Shown here in pieces: positions 1 through 12,281 of a stretch of DNA of 64,000 bases. Position 1 is the stretch's first letter. Each line of letters starts with the position of its first letter. The notes under the pieces are model-generated. The model was not told the origin of the DNA. It was given only the letters and a program-made list of their open reading frames with translations, and searched no databases. This DNA is from Steromphala cineraria (Eukaryota; Mollusca; Gastropoda; Trochida; Trochidae), in contig OU744737.1 of the NCBI GenBank assembly GCA_916613615.1, positions 5,476,001-5,540,000 on the forward strand. The letters are read 5' to 3'. A program made the position numbers and the translations under genes.

Positions 1-178
1 CCGTCAGATCGTAGATGAGTGACCAGTAACAACATAATATAAATAAGGGAGCGAATCAATGATTTGATTTTAATCAGATTGCAGTCATGGGCAGAACAAT
101 CTACATACCAATTTTTCGGGTGACTTAATAAGACATTGTTCATGTTCAAACAATGCTGTACTTCATGCTTCTTGATCT

Positions 179-544
179 TTAAAGGGGCAGTAGCACGTTT
201 TATGAAAAGTTTATATATTTTCAATATTTCACTGATAAGTGTACGTCAATGCTAAATGTATTATTCTAATAGTATAAAAATTCTCATTACAAAAACCAAT
301 CAAACGTAGCCAAAAGAACAAATTACATGTATAAAGATCCACATTAAGTCCATTGGCGGCCATTTTTGTGTGAACACCTTTAAATAATTTTGTGTAAGAA
401 GAAGGAATTGCATGGCTGAACTTTACATTACATATTTAATCTAGTATTGCTTCACTTAATTTAAAACCATTGTCTTTCAAATGGAACCATTAAGTTTCCA
501 GACAGCACCTTATATAACCCTAAAACGTGCTACTACCTCTTTAA
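179..544. mobile_element. TTAA-flanked MITE, family A, copy 1
   Basis: The terminal inverted repeats are AGGGGCAGTAGCACG on the left and its slightly mutated complement (CGTGCTACTACCTCT) on the right, each bordered by TTAA. Two full copies with the same ends and length (about 365 bp) lie at 45752-46114 (reverse orientation) and 50232-50596. A TTAA target duplication is known for piggyBac-like and Kolobok-like transposons. There is no open reading frame, so this is a non-autonomous element. Confidence 0.85.
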
Positions 545-612
545 GGATTTGTTTCATCCAAATCTCTGTCAAACAGGAGTTAAGAACTTTTTTGTTTGTT
601 GAAGATTTGAAA

Positions 613-790
613 TACAGTAGAACACGGATATAGCGAACTCGGATATAGCGAACACTCGGATATAGTGAACAAAATTTCAAATCCCGTTGCTATATAATAT
701 CATTAAAATCATATGCGTATAGCGAACACCGCATATAGCGAACTAAATTCTTTGGTACCTTGGAGTTCTTTTTATCCGAGTTCTACTGTA
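613..790. mobile_element. Short TA-flanked MITE, pogo/Tigger-like ends
   Basis: The ends are TACAGTAGAAC on the left and GTTCTACTGTA on the right, with TA at both borders. Internally the motif GGATATAGCGAAC recurs in direct and inverted form. CAGTAGAAC-type ends with a TA duplication are typical of pogo/Tigger-derived MITEs. It lies about 30 bp downstream (in gene orientation) of the EB exon at 821-952, inside the following intron. Confidence 0.7.
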
Positions 791-820
791 GGTCAATGAA
801 ATGGAATGGAATTAGCTTAC

Positions 821-952
821 TTTCACACGATGAGCTGGCCTTCTGGTAGGTGTACCCCTTGCGACAAAGGCACATTCCGTTCAAACAAGCGACTCTTTTT
901 CCTCTACACATCTGGCCTGACCTGCAGCTATACCCGTATCTGGGGTACTCTC
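821..952 (-). CDS. EB/EGF-like module exon (third seen), internal exon of a partial gene
   Basis: This is a 132-nt exon with acceptor ...CTTCACAG and donor GTAAGCTAAT, phase 1 at both ends. It encodes a six-cysteine module with the core ACLNGMCLCRKGY, preceded by YSCRSGQMCRG and ending SSSCE. The spacing C-x5-C-x6-C-x4-C-x-C-x11-C and the CxCxxGY core fit the EB or EGF-like fold of secreted and cell-surface proteins such as the MEGF/scavenger-receptor F type. Exons 26846-26977 and 2228-2347 encode the same module on the same strand with the same phases, so I place all three in one gene. The donor implies at least one more exon beyond the left edge. The protein family cannot be named from three modules. 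Confidence 0.72.
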
Positions 953-989
953 CTGTGAAGGATATCAGACATCATAAAACTATCTTTTT

Positions 990-1330
990 TTTATTATATG
1001 AATATTTATATAGCGCACATATCCATCCACTAGTGGTTGCTCAAGGCGCTTACATTGTTTCCCCTGGTCAATGGCATTCTTTCACCGTCAAATCATTTTT
1101 CCAATTCAACTCCCTGGGGAGTATTCAACCGGCATCAATATGTGGCGCTCAGGTTAGGGACCATTCTATGCCTCACAGGGTACCCATTCACAGCTGGGTG
1201 AACTGAGACACATAGTCACAGGAGTTTGTCCAACACTGCTGAACGCTGATAACCGACAGCTCGGCGTATGCACGTGTTCATGTATCCACCATTCAGCCAC
1301 TGACATGAATTCGTGGGATCTTTTAAGTGC
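990..1330 (-). mobile_element. Truncated tRNA-derived SINE, family S1
   Basis: It matches the body of the full SINE at 51757-52256 almost base for base over about 320 bp, including GGCGCTTACATTGTTTCCC, CCCATTCACAGCTGGGTGAA and GACAGCTCGGCGTATGCACG. The tRNA-like head of the full copy is missing here. It starts about 40 bp upstream (in gene orientation) of the EB exon at 821-952. An apparent open frame in it on the plus strand is a SINE artefact. Confidence 0.8.
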
Positions 1331-1359
1331 GTAGTTTTTGTTGCACTACACACTTTCCA

Positions 1360-1781
1360 CAGTCTTATTAAAATCGGCCTAGTTCCGGGGAATAAAATAT
1401 TCAAAATATTCACTGCACGGAGATATTTAATCCTCTACACTAGGTCTGACCGCACCCCTGTTCCTCGCGTGTTTAGTACCAGTAAAGCGCAGCCGAAACC
1501 CAGTCGATAGCAGACCAATCCCATAGTCTTGCTTATGACACCGCTGGCGGCGATCATGTCCAAAGCATGGTTAACAGGAGTTACTTGCCCCTAGCTTGAT
1601 ACCATAGGCTTTTGCCGGCGACTTGTGATTGGTTAACTGAGTAAAACCCAGAACATGCGACTTACTGGGCTGCCGTCTGACTCAGTGGAGAGGATACCTA
1701 TCGAAGTAACGTTTCGATTCCCATAGAGTTAATATTTTATAACTTTTATTCCTCGGAACTGGGAAGATTTTAATCAGACTG
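1360..1781. mobile_element. Mutator-like MITE, copy 1
   Basis: The ends are CAGTCTTATTAAAATCG on the left and GATTTTAATCAGACTG on the right. The inverted repeat extends about 45 bp per side through GGGGAATAAAATATT and its complement. The same termini bound the element at 40147-40970, where a 9-bp target duplication is clear. Here the flanks (cactttcca / atcgtttcc) share only TTTCC, so the duplication is decayed or absent. No transposase is present. Confidence 0.65.
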
Positions 1782-2115
1782 ATCGTTTCCATGGATGTAT
1801 GTATCTTTGCTATATAATTCGCCTATGATGATGAGTTCTAACGAGTGGAATGCATCGATGCTATAAAGCGGCTTAACAGTACCCTGACCTGAACCCCATC
1901 GAACACGGTTTAAGAATGATGGAAATGATATTGTTGTTTTACCTACAACCTGATTTTTTCCCCTTTTAAATCAAACCTAAAAACCTATCTCTTTCAAAAA
2001 GCCTATGAAAGTCACCAGTGAGACCCTTGAACAACTACTGAACTGCCAGTCTGAAGCTTGGTAAAGCGCTTTTGAGTGGTGTTACCAGATCCTAGCGCTC
2101 TACAAGTGTACCTAC

Positions 2116-2117
<2 letters not shown>

Positions 2118-2162
<45 letters not shown>
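2118..2162 (+). repeat. (GATA)n microsatellite
   Basis: About eleven uninterrupted GATA repeats in the intron between the EB exons at 2228-2347 and 821-952. Confidence 0.95.
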
Positions 2163-2227
2163 AAAGTAAGTAAAATACATGGAGACTTCTGAACACAAGT
2201 TAAAAAATAATTATTATTTACTAGTAC

Positions 2228-2347
2228 TCAGCGCACACGTGTTCCCTTTGAGATTGTAATCCGGTTTACACAAGCACCTCCCTCGTATGCAGATCTGTCC
2301 AGTCCCCTTGCATTTCCTCGTACACCCATAACCGTAGCGTTTGTCTT
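2228..2347 (-). CDS. EB/EGF-like module exon (second seen)
   Basis: This is a 120-nt exon with acceptor TTCACCCACAG. It encodes YGYGCTRKCKGTGQICIRG, then RCLCKPDYNLKGNTCAL, a six-cysteine EB/EGF-like module. To stay phase 1-1 like its neighbours it needs the weak donor GTACTA at 2227-2222. Reading through instead gives STSK and a stop, making this a terminal exon. Symmetry with the other two modules favours splicing, but that is inference. It lies 80 bp left of the satellite array, which therefore fills the intron between this exon and 26846-26977. Confidence 0.65.
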   Translation of the reverse strand, partial: KTNATVMGVRGNARGLDRSAYEGGACVNRITISKGTRVR

Positions 2348-2436
2348 CTGTGGGTGAACATGAACTACCAAAAGTTATGCATTAGAAGCTACAAACAAAA
2401 CCTCAAAAGGAAATTGAATATCCATAACCGTAGCAC

Positions 2437-5400
2437 TGGAATGTTACACAGGAACATTAAGCAGGAATGTTGCACAGGAACATTAACCAGGAATGTTTCA
2501 CAAGACCATTAACCAGGAATGTTACACATGAACATTAAGCAGGAATATTACACATGAACAATAACCAGGAATGTTACACATGAACAATAAGCAGGAATGG
2601 TACACATGAACATTAACCAGGAATGGTACACATGAACATTAAGCAGGAATGTTACACAGGAACATTAAGCAGGAATGTTACACAGGAACATTAACCAGGA
2701 ATGTTACACATGAACAATAACCAGGAATGTTACACAGGAACAATAAGCAGGAATGTTACACAGGAACAATAACCAGGAATGTTACACATGAACAATAACC
2801 AGGAATGTTACACAGGAACATTAACCAGGAATGTTACACAGGAACATTAAGCAGGAATGTTACACAGGAACATTAAGCAGGAATGTTACACAGGAACAAT
2901 AACCAGGAATGTTACACAGGAACATTAAGCAGGAATGTTACACATTAACAATAACCAGGAATGTTTCACAGGAACATTAACCAGGAATGTAACACAGGAA
3001 CATTAAGCAGGAGTGTTACACAGGAACATTAACCAGGAATGTTTCACATTAACAATAACCAGGAATGTTTCACAGGAACATTAATCAGGAATGTAACACA
3101 GGAACTTTAACCAGGAATGTTACACAGGAACATTAACCACTAATGTAACACAGGAACAATAATCAGGAATGTTTCACATGAACATTAACCAGGAATGTTA
3201 CACATGAACAATAACCAGGAATGTTACACAGGAACATTAAGCAGGAATGTTACACATGAACATTAACCAGGAATGTTACACAGGAACATTAACCAGGAAT
3301 GTTACACATGAACATTAACCAGGAATGTTAAACAAGAACATTAACCAGGAATGTTACACAGGAACATTAACCAGGAATGTAACACAGGACCATTAAGCAG
3401 GAATGTTACACAGGAACAATAACCAGGAATGTTACACAGGAACATTAACCAGGAATGTTACACAGGAACAATAACCAGGAATGTTTAACAAGAACATTAA
3501 GCAGGAATGTTACACAGGGACATTAAGCAGGAATGTTAAACAAGAACATTAACCAGGAATGTTACACAGGAACATTAACCAGGAATGTAACACAGGAACA
3601 ATAACCAGGAATGTTACACAGGAACATTAAGCAGGAATGTTACACAGGAACATTAAGCAGGAATGTTACACAGGAACATTAAGCAGGAATGTTACACAGA
3701 AACATTAAGCAGGAATGTTACACATGAACAATAACCAGGAATGTTACACAGGAACAATAACCAGGAATGTTACACAGGAACATTAAGCAGGAATGTTACA
3801 CAGGAACATTAAGCAGGAATGTTACACATGAACAATAACCAGGAATGTTAAACAAGAACATTAAGCAGGAATGTTACACAGGAACATTAAGCAGGAATGT
3901 TACACAGGAACATTAAGCAGGAATGTTACACAGGAACATTAAGCAGGAATGTTACACAGGGACATTAAGCAGGAATGTTAAACAAGAACATTAACCAGGA
4001 ATGTTACACAGGAACAATAACCAGGAATGTTACACAGGAACATTAAGCAGGAATGTTACACAGGAACATTAAGCAGGAATGTTACACATGAACAATAACC
4101 AGGAATGTTAAACAAGAACATTAAGCAGGAATGTTACACAGGAACATTAAGCAGGAATGTTACACAGGAACATTAAGCAGGAATGTTACACATGAACAAT
4201 AACCAGGAATGTTACACATGAACAATAACCAGGAATGTTAAACAAGAACATTAACCAGGAATGTTAAACAAGAACATTAACCAGGAATGTTACACAGGAA
4301 CAATAACCAGGAATGTTACACATGAACAATAACCAGGAATGTAACACAGGAACATTAAGCAGGAATGTTACACAGGAACATTAACCAGGAATGTTACACA
4401 TGAACAATAACCAGGAATGTTTAACAAGAACATTAAGCAGGAATGTTACACAGGAACATTAACCAGGAATGTTACACATGAACAATAACCAGGAATGTTT
4501 AACAAGAACATTAAGCAGGAATGTTACACAGGAACATTAATCAGGAATGTTACACAAGAACATTAAGCAGGAATGTTAAACAAGAACATTAACCAGGAAT
4601 GTTACACAGGAACATTAACCAGGAATGTAACACAGGAACATTAACCAGGAATGTTACACAGGAACATTAACCAGGAATGTTAAACAAGAACATTAACCAG
4701 GAATGTTACACAGGAACATTAACCAGGAATGTAACACAGGACCATTAAGCAGGAATGTTACACAGGAACAATAACCAGGAATGTTACACAGGAACATTAA
4801 CCAGGAATGTTACACAGGAACAATAACCAGGAATGTTTAACAAGAACATTAAGCAGGAATGTTACACAGGGACATTAAGCAGGAATGTTAAACAAGAACA
4901 TTAACCAGGAATGTTACACAGGAACATTAACCAGGAATGTAACACAGGAACAATAACCAGGAATGTTACACAGGAACATTAAGCAGGAATGTTACACAGG
5001 AACATTAAGCAGGAATGTTACACAGGAACATTAAGCAGGAATGTTACACAGAAACATTAACCAGGAATGTAACACAGGAACATTAACCAGGAATGTAACA
5101 CAGGAACATTAACCAGGAATGTAACACAGGAACATTAAGCAGGAATGTTACACAGGAACATTAAGCAGGAATGTTACACAGGAACATTAACCAGGAATGT
5201 TACACAGAAACATTAACCAGGAATGTAACACAGGAACATTAACCAGGAATGTAACACAGGAACATTAAGCAGGAATGTTAAACAAGAACAATAACCAGGA
5301 ATGTTACACAGGAACAATAAGCAGGAATGTTACACAAGAACATTAACCAGGAATGTAACACAGAAACATTAACCAGGAATGTTAAACAAGAACATTAAGC

Positions 5401-7728
5401 AGGAATGTTACACAAGAACATTAAGCAGGAATGTTAAACAAGAACATTAATCAGGAATGTTTAACAAGAACATTAACCAGGAATGTTACACAGAAACATT
5501 AAGCAGGAATGTTAAACAAGAACATTAACCAGGAATGTTACACAGGAACATTAACCAGGAATGTAACACAGGAACATTAACCAGGAATGTAACACAGGAC
5601 CATTAACCAGGAATGTTACACAGGAACATTAAGCAGGAATGTTAAACAAGAACAATAACCAGGAATGTTACACAGGAACAATAAGCAGGAATGTTACACA
5701 AGAACATTAACCAGGAATGTAACACAGAAACATTAACCAGGAATGTAACACAGGAACATTAAGCAGGAATGTTACACAGGACCATTAACCAGGAATGTAA
5801 CACAGGAACATTAAGCAGGAATGTAACACAGGAACATTAACCAGGAATGTTACACAGGAACATTAACCAGGAATGTTACACAGGAACATTAACCAGGAGT
5901 GTAACACAGGAACATTAAGCAGGACTGTTACACAGGAACATTAACCAGGAGTGTAACACAGAAACATTAACCAGGAATGTTACACAGGAACATTAACCAG
6001 GAATGTTACACAGGAACATTAAGCAGGAATGTTACACAGGAACATTAATCAGGAATGTTACACAGGAACATTAAGCAGGAATGTTACACAGGAACATTAA
6101 GCAGGAATGTTACACAGGAACATTAACCAGGAATGTTACACAGGAATATTAACCAGGAATGTTACACAGGAACATTAATCAGGAATGTTACACAGGAACA
6201 TTAAGCAGGAATGTTAAACAAGAACATTAACCAGGAATGTTACACAGGGACATTAACTGGGAATGTTAAACAAGAACATTAACCAGGAATGTTACACAGG
6301 AACATTAAGCAGGAATGTTACACAGGAACATTAAGCAGGAATGTTAAACAAGAACATTAACCAGGAATGTTACACAGGAACATTAATCAGGAATGTTACA
6401 CAGGAACATTAAGCAGGAATGTTACACAGGAACATTAAGCAGGAATGTTACACAGGAACATTAACCAGGAATGTTACACAGGAATATTAACCAGGAATGT
6501 TACACAGGAACATTAATCAGGAATGTTACACAGGAACATTAAGCAGGAATGTTAAACAAGAACATTAACCAGGAATGTTACACAGGAACATTAATCAGGA
6601 ATGTTACACAGGAACATTAAGCAGGAATGTTAAACAAGAACATTAACCAGGAATGTTACACAGGAACATTAATCAGGAATGTTACACAGGAACAATAACC
6701 AGGAATGTTAAACAAGAACATTAATCAGGAATGTTACACAGGAACATTAAGCAGGAATGTTACACAGGAACATTAAGCAGGAATGTTAAACAAGAACATT
6801 AACCAGGAATGTTACACAGGAACATTAATCAGGAATGTTACACAGGAACATTAAGCAGGAATGTTACACAGAAACATTAACCAGGAATGTAACACAGGAA
6901 CATAAACCAGGAATGTTACACAGGGACATTAACCAGGAATGTAACACAGGAACAATAACCAGGAATGTTACACAGGAACAATAAGCAGGAATGTTACACA
7001 TGAACAATAACCAGGAATGTTAAACAAGAACATTAAGCAGGAATGTTAAACAAGAACATTAACCAGGAATGTTACACAGAAACATTAACCAGGAATGTTA
7101 CACATGAACAATAACCAGGAATGTTACACAGGGACATTAACTGGGAATGTTAAACAAGAACATTAACCAGGAATGTTACACAGAAACATTAAGCAGGAAT
7201 GTTACACAGGAACAATAACCAGGAATGTTACACAGGAACAATAACCAGGAATGTTACACAGGAACATTAACCAGGAATGTTACACAGGAACAATAAGCAG
7301 GAATGTTACACATGAACAATAACCAGGAATGTTAAACAAGAACATTAAGCAGGAATGTTAAACAAGAACATTAACCAGGAATGTTACACAGAAACATTAA
7401 CCAGGAATGTTACACATGAACAATAACCAGGAATGTTACACAGGGACATTAACTGGGAATGTTAAACAAGAACATTAACCAGGAATGTTACACAGGAACA
7501 TTAACCAGGAATGTTACACAGGAACATTAAGCAGGAATGTTAAACAAGAACATTAACCAGGAATGTTACACAGGAACATTAATCAGGAATGTTACACAGG
7601 AACATTAAGCAGGAATGTTACACAGGAACATTAAGCAGGAATGTTACACAGGAACAATAACCAGGAATGTTACACAGGAATATTAACCAGGAATGTTACA
7701 CAGGAACATTAACCAGGAATGTTACACA
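2437..7728 (+). repeat. 26-bp satellite array, main block (about 203 units)
   Basis: The consensus unit is AGGAATGTTACAC followed by AGGAACATTAACC, two related 13-bp half-units. Common variants are AAGC for AACC, CAATAA for CATTAA, TAAACAAG for TACACAGG and CATGAAC for CAGGAAC. Each unit holds an inverted repeat, AATGTT...AACATT, able to form a 6-bp stem. In-frame TAA codons and a length not divisible by three make it non-coding. Blocks at 13853-14322 and 25652-26762 continue the array after the two large elements. Confidence 0.97.
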
Positions 7729-8450
7729 CCCAGCTAACAAATCTATGTTGTAATAACGTTGTCACAACGTCCACTTTTCGTTGTCATTACGTACTTTCTG
7801 ACGTTGTGACAACGTAATTGTGTAGACTCCCAAACAGATTGCTACAACGTGGTTTTTCTACCTGAATACGACGTTGTGGGGACGTTGAAACAACGTCATG
7901 TTTTACGTTTTTATTACGTAGATTTCTGACGTTGCCACAACGTAATTTTGTAGACTCCCAAACAGGTTGCTACAACGTGGTTTTTCTACCTAAATGCGAC
8001 ATTCTGGAGACGTCACAAAGACGTCATATTTTACGTTTTCCTTACGTAGATTTAAAATGTTGTCACCATGTCATTTTGTAGACACCCAAACACGTTGCTA
8101 CAACTTGATTTTCTTCGTTAATATGGTACATAAGTACATTTCCACATTCGTTTCGTATAAGCAGTATTCAAAAGCAATAATACCAGGCACTTTGTTCGAC
8201 GTGAAAGGGAAAAAACAAGATGTATATTTAAATACCAACAATCTAATTGAAATGTTCTTACAATATTATCAAAAACAAACAAATTATACAATCATTCATA
8301 TGGGCAATTATACCAAAAAGGTGTAATATTTGTTAAAACCTGCCTGGCATAAATTGTATTGAATACAAGTCCACGGGAGATCATTGAACTGAAACAATTA
8401 ATCAGAATAAACAGATAATAGATAACAAATAAGATGTTTGTTCAATGTTG

Positions 8451-8456
8451 TTTATT
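8451..8456 (-). promoter_or_regulatory. Polyadenylation signal AATAAA of the element-borne gene
   Basis: TTTATT on the plus strand gives AATAAA on the minus strand directly after the TGA of the candidate last exon (TGAAATAAA). The copy in the second element is at 15045-15050. Confidence 0.4.
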
Positions 8457-11400
8457 TCACATTACTATAAGAAAGGTGAGTGAGTGTCTCCAATACTCTT
8501 CATCTGTCAAACGTTCGATATGAATGTCATCAAGACCAACCTTTGGCGCCTTTTGGTAATAAAGCTTCCTCCTGTGAAAATAAATTAAAAATGCCAGTTA
8601 TTAAAGACAGATTATCATTACCATAACAATACCACTCATGCATATAAAATTGATAACACTTAAAATGGTCTTCGTTTCAATTGAATTAACTGCTTTAAAA
8701 TTCATAAAGTAGATAATAGGTAATTATTTGTAAAATCATCTAAAACTGTTACACTGCTTATATCAATATACCCGTGAGTGACTCAAGTCCTGCATCAAAA
8801 TCAAATACTCAGAATTAGTGCTTAACTAATTAATAGTAAATATCAATAACCATTTATAGTTTACCACTGAGTCCTGCATCAAATATTCGAGAATTTCTGA
8901 CAGGGCATATAAAGATTAAGCTGTGTTTGGCGAAATGAATATTTTGATCGTGGTATTTTTTAAAGAACTTTAACAACAAGTCCCTTGACTCAGTATTTTG
9001 TAGATTTATCACTGTGAACCATTTTCACTCCAAAATTAATATCTGGATGATAAGTTTGTATGGTATTACCTGATAAAAAACTCGATTGTTCCATCCCTGT
9101 TCAGTTATTATGCGGCGTCCCTTGATCTCTCATTTCTCAGGCAATCTGTCAGTCAGTCAACTGTAAAATGGAAATAACCAAAATTAAACAATCTCGATTT
9201 TTTGTTAAGACAAAAGCAGCCAAGCAGGGGCAATGGGCCATGTTGCACATTGGATAAAAAAATGTCCCATCAACAATTTGAAATTTACTATTGAATGATG
9301 AAAAGGAAATTATTGCCCACTAGAAAATAAGAAAAGCACCGAAAAGCATGAAAATGGCCCGTTGTATAAGATGTCTTTCCTAATCCCGGTATGTCACAAA
9401 CTGATTTACACAATAACAGTGCTATGAGTTAGGAATTGATAGCTGTAATTATTGCAGAGAGTTGTTATTATTACTGATTTGTTATGTAGCTTATACTAGT
9501 ATTATATATACACCACTCACAAAATATTATTTCGAAAAGCATACAAGTGACCTAAGGCAAGCCGTAACATTCAGTAATAAATTAGATTAATACCGTGAAG
9601 CACAAACGCAGTAAACAGCTTTCTAGAAGAATTTCATTGAGATTGTCAAATATTCACACTCTTCTAGCACATTTCTTATCCATTTTGTAAAATAAACGAA
9701 AAACTTAGAATTATAATGATTTTTACCTGCTAGTTTACTGTTAATATAATGCAGTTGAAATACATTAAAATTCATAAAATTAAATATCAACTTTTTTATC
9801 GAAATCATGGGATCTATTACACATCTTCGTTGAATTGTAAACGTTTAGATAATTGTTTATTTCAAATTAGCTGTGACCCTTCACCCGATGCTCCCATGAT
9901 AAAATTCCTATCGTAGTATGATATTTTATGCATGTATCGCCGTGGAATTCCGGTTCTTCAAAAGGAAACATCCCGCAGCGAAATTAAAATCTTTGTTACC
10001 CATACGAATTAAGCTATCTAAAAAAATACTCAGATATTCCATAACTGAAATATGACATAATTTCTGTACTCTATCACGTTTATGTCGTACAGAAGAATAA
10101 TTTTCAATGACTTGGTACAGGCTTCGCACAATTTCTCCAAAAACAAATTGTAAGGCTTTTTTTTGGCAAAATTAAGGCCAATAATTCAAACCGATGAGAT
10201 CAAGCATGAGTGGTGTTCATAATTGCTGTTTAATTACATATATACGGTACATACATTGGAAACGTGACCCTTAAAGCACCATAATAAACTTATTTACAAA
10301 TATGCACACTCATAATTTCAATTAATTTGATTAAATTTCTAAAATAAAAGATAAAAGATTAAATAGAACTATTAATAAATTAGGATGTAGCTGGGATGAT
10401 TCATTACAAATATTCAAAACTTTATCAGGATCCGACGGAAAGTCTATGGAAACAACGTCAACGTCCGAATTAGATCGAGAAACTCTACCTGCAACCCCAC
10501 TGGATATGTGCGAGGCTACAGCATTCTGCGACAGAACACGTTGTGACAGCTAGCTCCTTGCCAACATTTAGGCCAGGGCTAGTGTCACAATCTGTTATTT
10601 AATCACCAAAACTTTGTTTAACCTCACTGTAAATATCTGCACCGCTGCTCCGCAGCGCACACACAGAAGTGGTAAAAATCTTCACATATGAAGGATACTA
10701 CTATACTTGGAAGAAGAAGAAGAAGAAGAAGTTTCGGTCTACGTCCGAATATAACTGGCACGGTCTGTAGCTAAACTGTCTGAAAGTCTGTGAAAACATC
10801 GCAAAGAAGCCTCAAGTGACTGTATCATTCAACGTACGTTTTAGAAATTTTACGATGATACAAGAATACTTGTGTGAATAAACTGTAGTGTTTTGAGCAT
10901 TGCTAGCAAAACGAGGCTTGCAATTATCAAAACAACAAGCTTGTACCGAGTGAACTTTGAAACAGCTGATCGTCAATGATCAAATAGTTTCCAAACTCCT
11001 CACTACTCATGTGACGAAACCACGTCATACAAGTCAGTTGAGCGGTTCGCGGTGAGGAGTTTGTCCGTGTTTTCTTTCTAGATCTAGTGCCTTTGTCACA
11101 GGATTTTACATATTATGCATGAATACCGTAAATCGGTTATTGTCGATTCGAACTAAAACATAAATTACAGTGAATGTAGATGATAAAAAATTGCAATACA
11201 ATAGAAACGAAATGTACAGTACACGTACTTTCAGCCTGAACTGTACTGTACGGTGACTGCAATTTTTAAAATTCAAGTCACATCGGCTACTCCAATTTGT
11301 TTCGAATGCTTTTGTTGAAATAACAGGTATTCAAAGCTTCATTTAAACTTTCTTTACTGACATAATGTTTTAACGAAATTGGGTACTTACCTTCGATAGG

Positions 11401-11474
11401 GAAAGTAAATCCTTTGCCGGTAAATTAGAAAAACACTGTCTTGCGTGTAACGACTCTTCAAGCTTACGCGACAT
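8457..11474 (-). CDS. Candidate spliced gene carried by the large element (copy 1), product unknown
   Basis: Three pieces look like exons. First, 11474-11391: ATG, then 28 codons (SRKLEESLHARQCFS..., ending LLSLSK), with a strong GTAAGT donor in phase 0. Second, about 10525-10331: after acceptor TTCTGTCGCAG, an open phase-0 frame containing SNSDVDVVSIDFPSDPDKVL. Third, 8571-8457: after acceptor TTTATTTTCACAG, a frame containing KVGLDDIHIERLTDEEYW, then TGA and an overlapping AATAAA. The region 10130-9926 also holds an open frame (LYQVIENYSSVRHKRDRVQ). How the pieces join is unresolved, and no domain is recognised. It could be the element's own accessory gene or a captured host fragment. The upstream CRE sites and polyA signal support real transcription. 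Confidence 0.35.
10709..10732 (+). repeat. (GAA)n microsatellite
   Basis: A short run of GAA/AAG triplets inside the large element. An identical run occurs in copy 2 near 21256. Confidence 0.9.
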
Positions 11475-11489
11475 CAAACATGGCGACGA

Positions 11490-11525
11490 TAATGACGTCA
11501 TAACTAAAAATGATGACGTCAGAGG
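11490..11525 (-). promoter_or_regulatory. Paired CRE sites upstream of the element-borne gene
   Basis: Two TGACGTCA palindromes about 20 bp apart lie immediately upstream of the candidate ATG at 11474 on the minus strand. TGACGTCA is the consensus cAMP-response element bound by CREB/ATF factors. The pair is repeated in copy 2 near 22036-22071. No TATA box is evident. Confidence 0.5.
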
Positions 11526-11948
11526 ATTTTGTGTTGGCGCGTAAAGACAAAAATAGATTTCAAAGTCCACAAGTCAGCAAGCTTTATATTATTTATTTAT
11601 TAAAGAAGAGTATTGTGTTCAAACATTATAAAAAGTAATGCATCATTGAATTAAAAATCTTAACTTTACCTAATCAAGTCTAAGATATTACCTCCACATT
11701 TAGCAAAATCCTTAAATTTTGTTTATTAATCACATTCAATTGTCATCAATCTATTCTAAAATTTTAATTAATTTGGGGCCTTAGGCCTAGAGTGTTTTAA
11801 AGGCCAGGGCTATTTAATCTTTTTATGTCGGAACGCATGAACTAGGAAAATATAACAATGATTAACCAGAAAAAATTCAATTAGGCCTAGAAAAGATAGG
11901 CCTAGCTCACGTCGCTAGGACGTTGTGAGGACGTCTTGACAAATGAAT

Positions 11949-12281
11949 TACCGTATTTCCTCTAATAAGCGCCGGGTCTCCAATAAGGGCCGGGCCTCTA
12001 ATAAGCGCCGGGGGGTCATAGGTAGTTGAGAAAATAAGCGCCGGGCCTCTTATAAGCGCCGGGTCTCTAATAACCGCCGGGTCCTAATCATTAGATAAAT
12101 GCTCCCTCAGTAAACATTTAACAGGTATTCATGGTAAAAGACGACTTAAAACAAAGTTCAATTCTCTTTGAAAGAAATAAGCGCCGGGTCTCCAATAAGC
12201 GCCGGGCCTCTAATAAGCGCCGGGGGGTAAAGGGGTGCTGAAAAAATAAGCGCCCGGGCGCTTATTAGAGGAAATACGGTA
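11949..12281. mobile_element. TA-flanked MITE, CCGTATTTCCTC family, in large element copy 1
   Basis: The ends are TA-CCGTATTTCCTCTAATAAG and CTTATTAGAGGAAATACGG-TA. The interior repeats ATAAGCGCCGGG many times in direct and inverted form. A TA duplication fits Tc1/mariner-type mobilisation. Related elements lie at 44879-45143 and 46742-47069. The second large element carries the same insertion at 23748-24080, so it predates their duplication. Confidence 0.85.

Noticed and set aside
850..1206. 118-codon plus-strand reading frame, with a similar one at 51629-51985
   Set aside because: Most of it is SINE S1 body, and its start overlaps the antisense of the EB exon. The similarity between the two frames is repeat identity, not protein conservation.
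2437..7728. CRISPR-like array of short repeats
   Set aside because: There are no unique spacers: the 26-bp units follow each other directly and vary by point changes, and the genome is eukaryotic.
7994..8326. 110-codon plus-strand frame repeated at 14588-14920
   Set aside because: Its first third is the sub-terminal ACGTTGT repeat region of the large element. It appears twice only because the element does, and no domain is visible.
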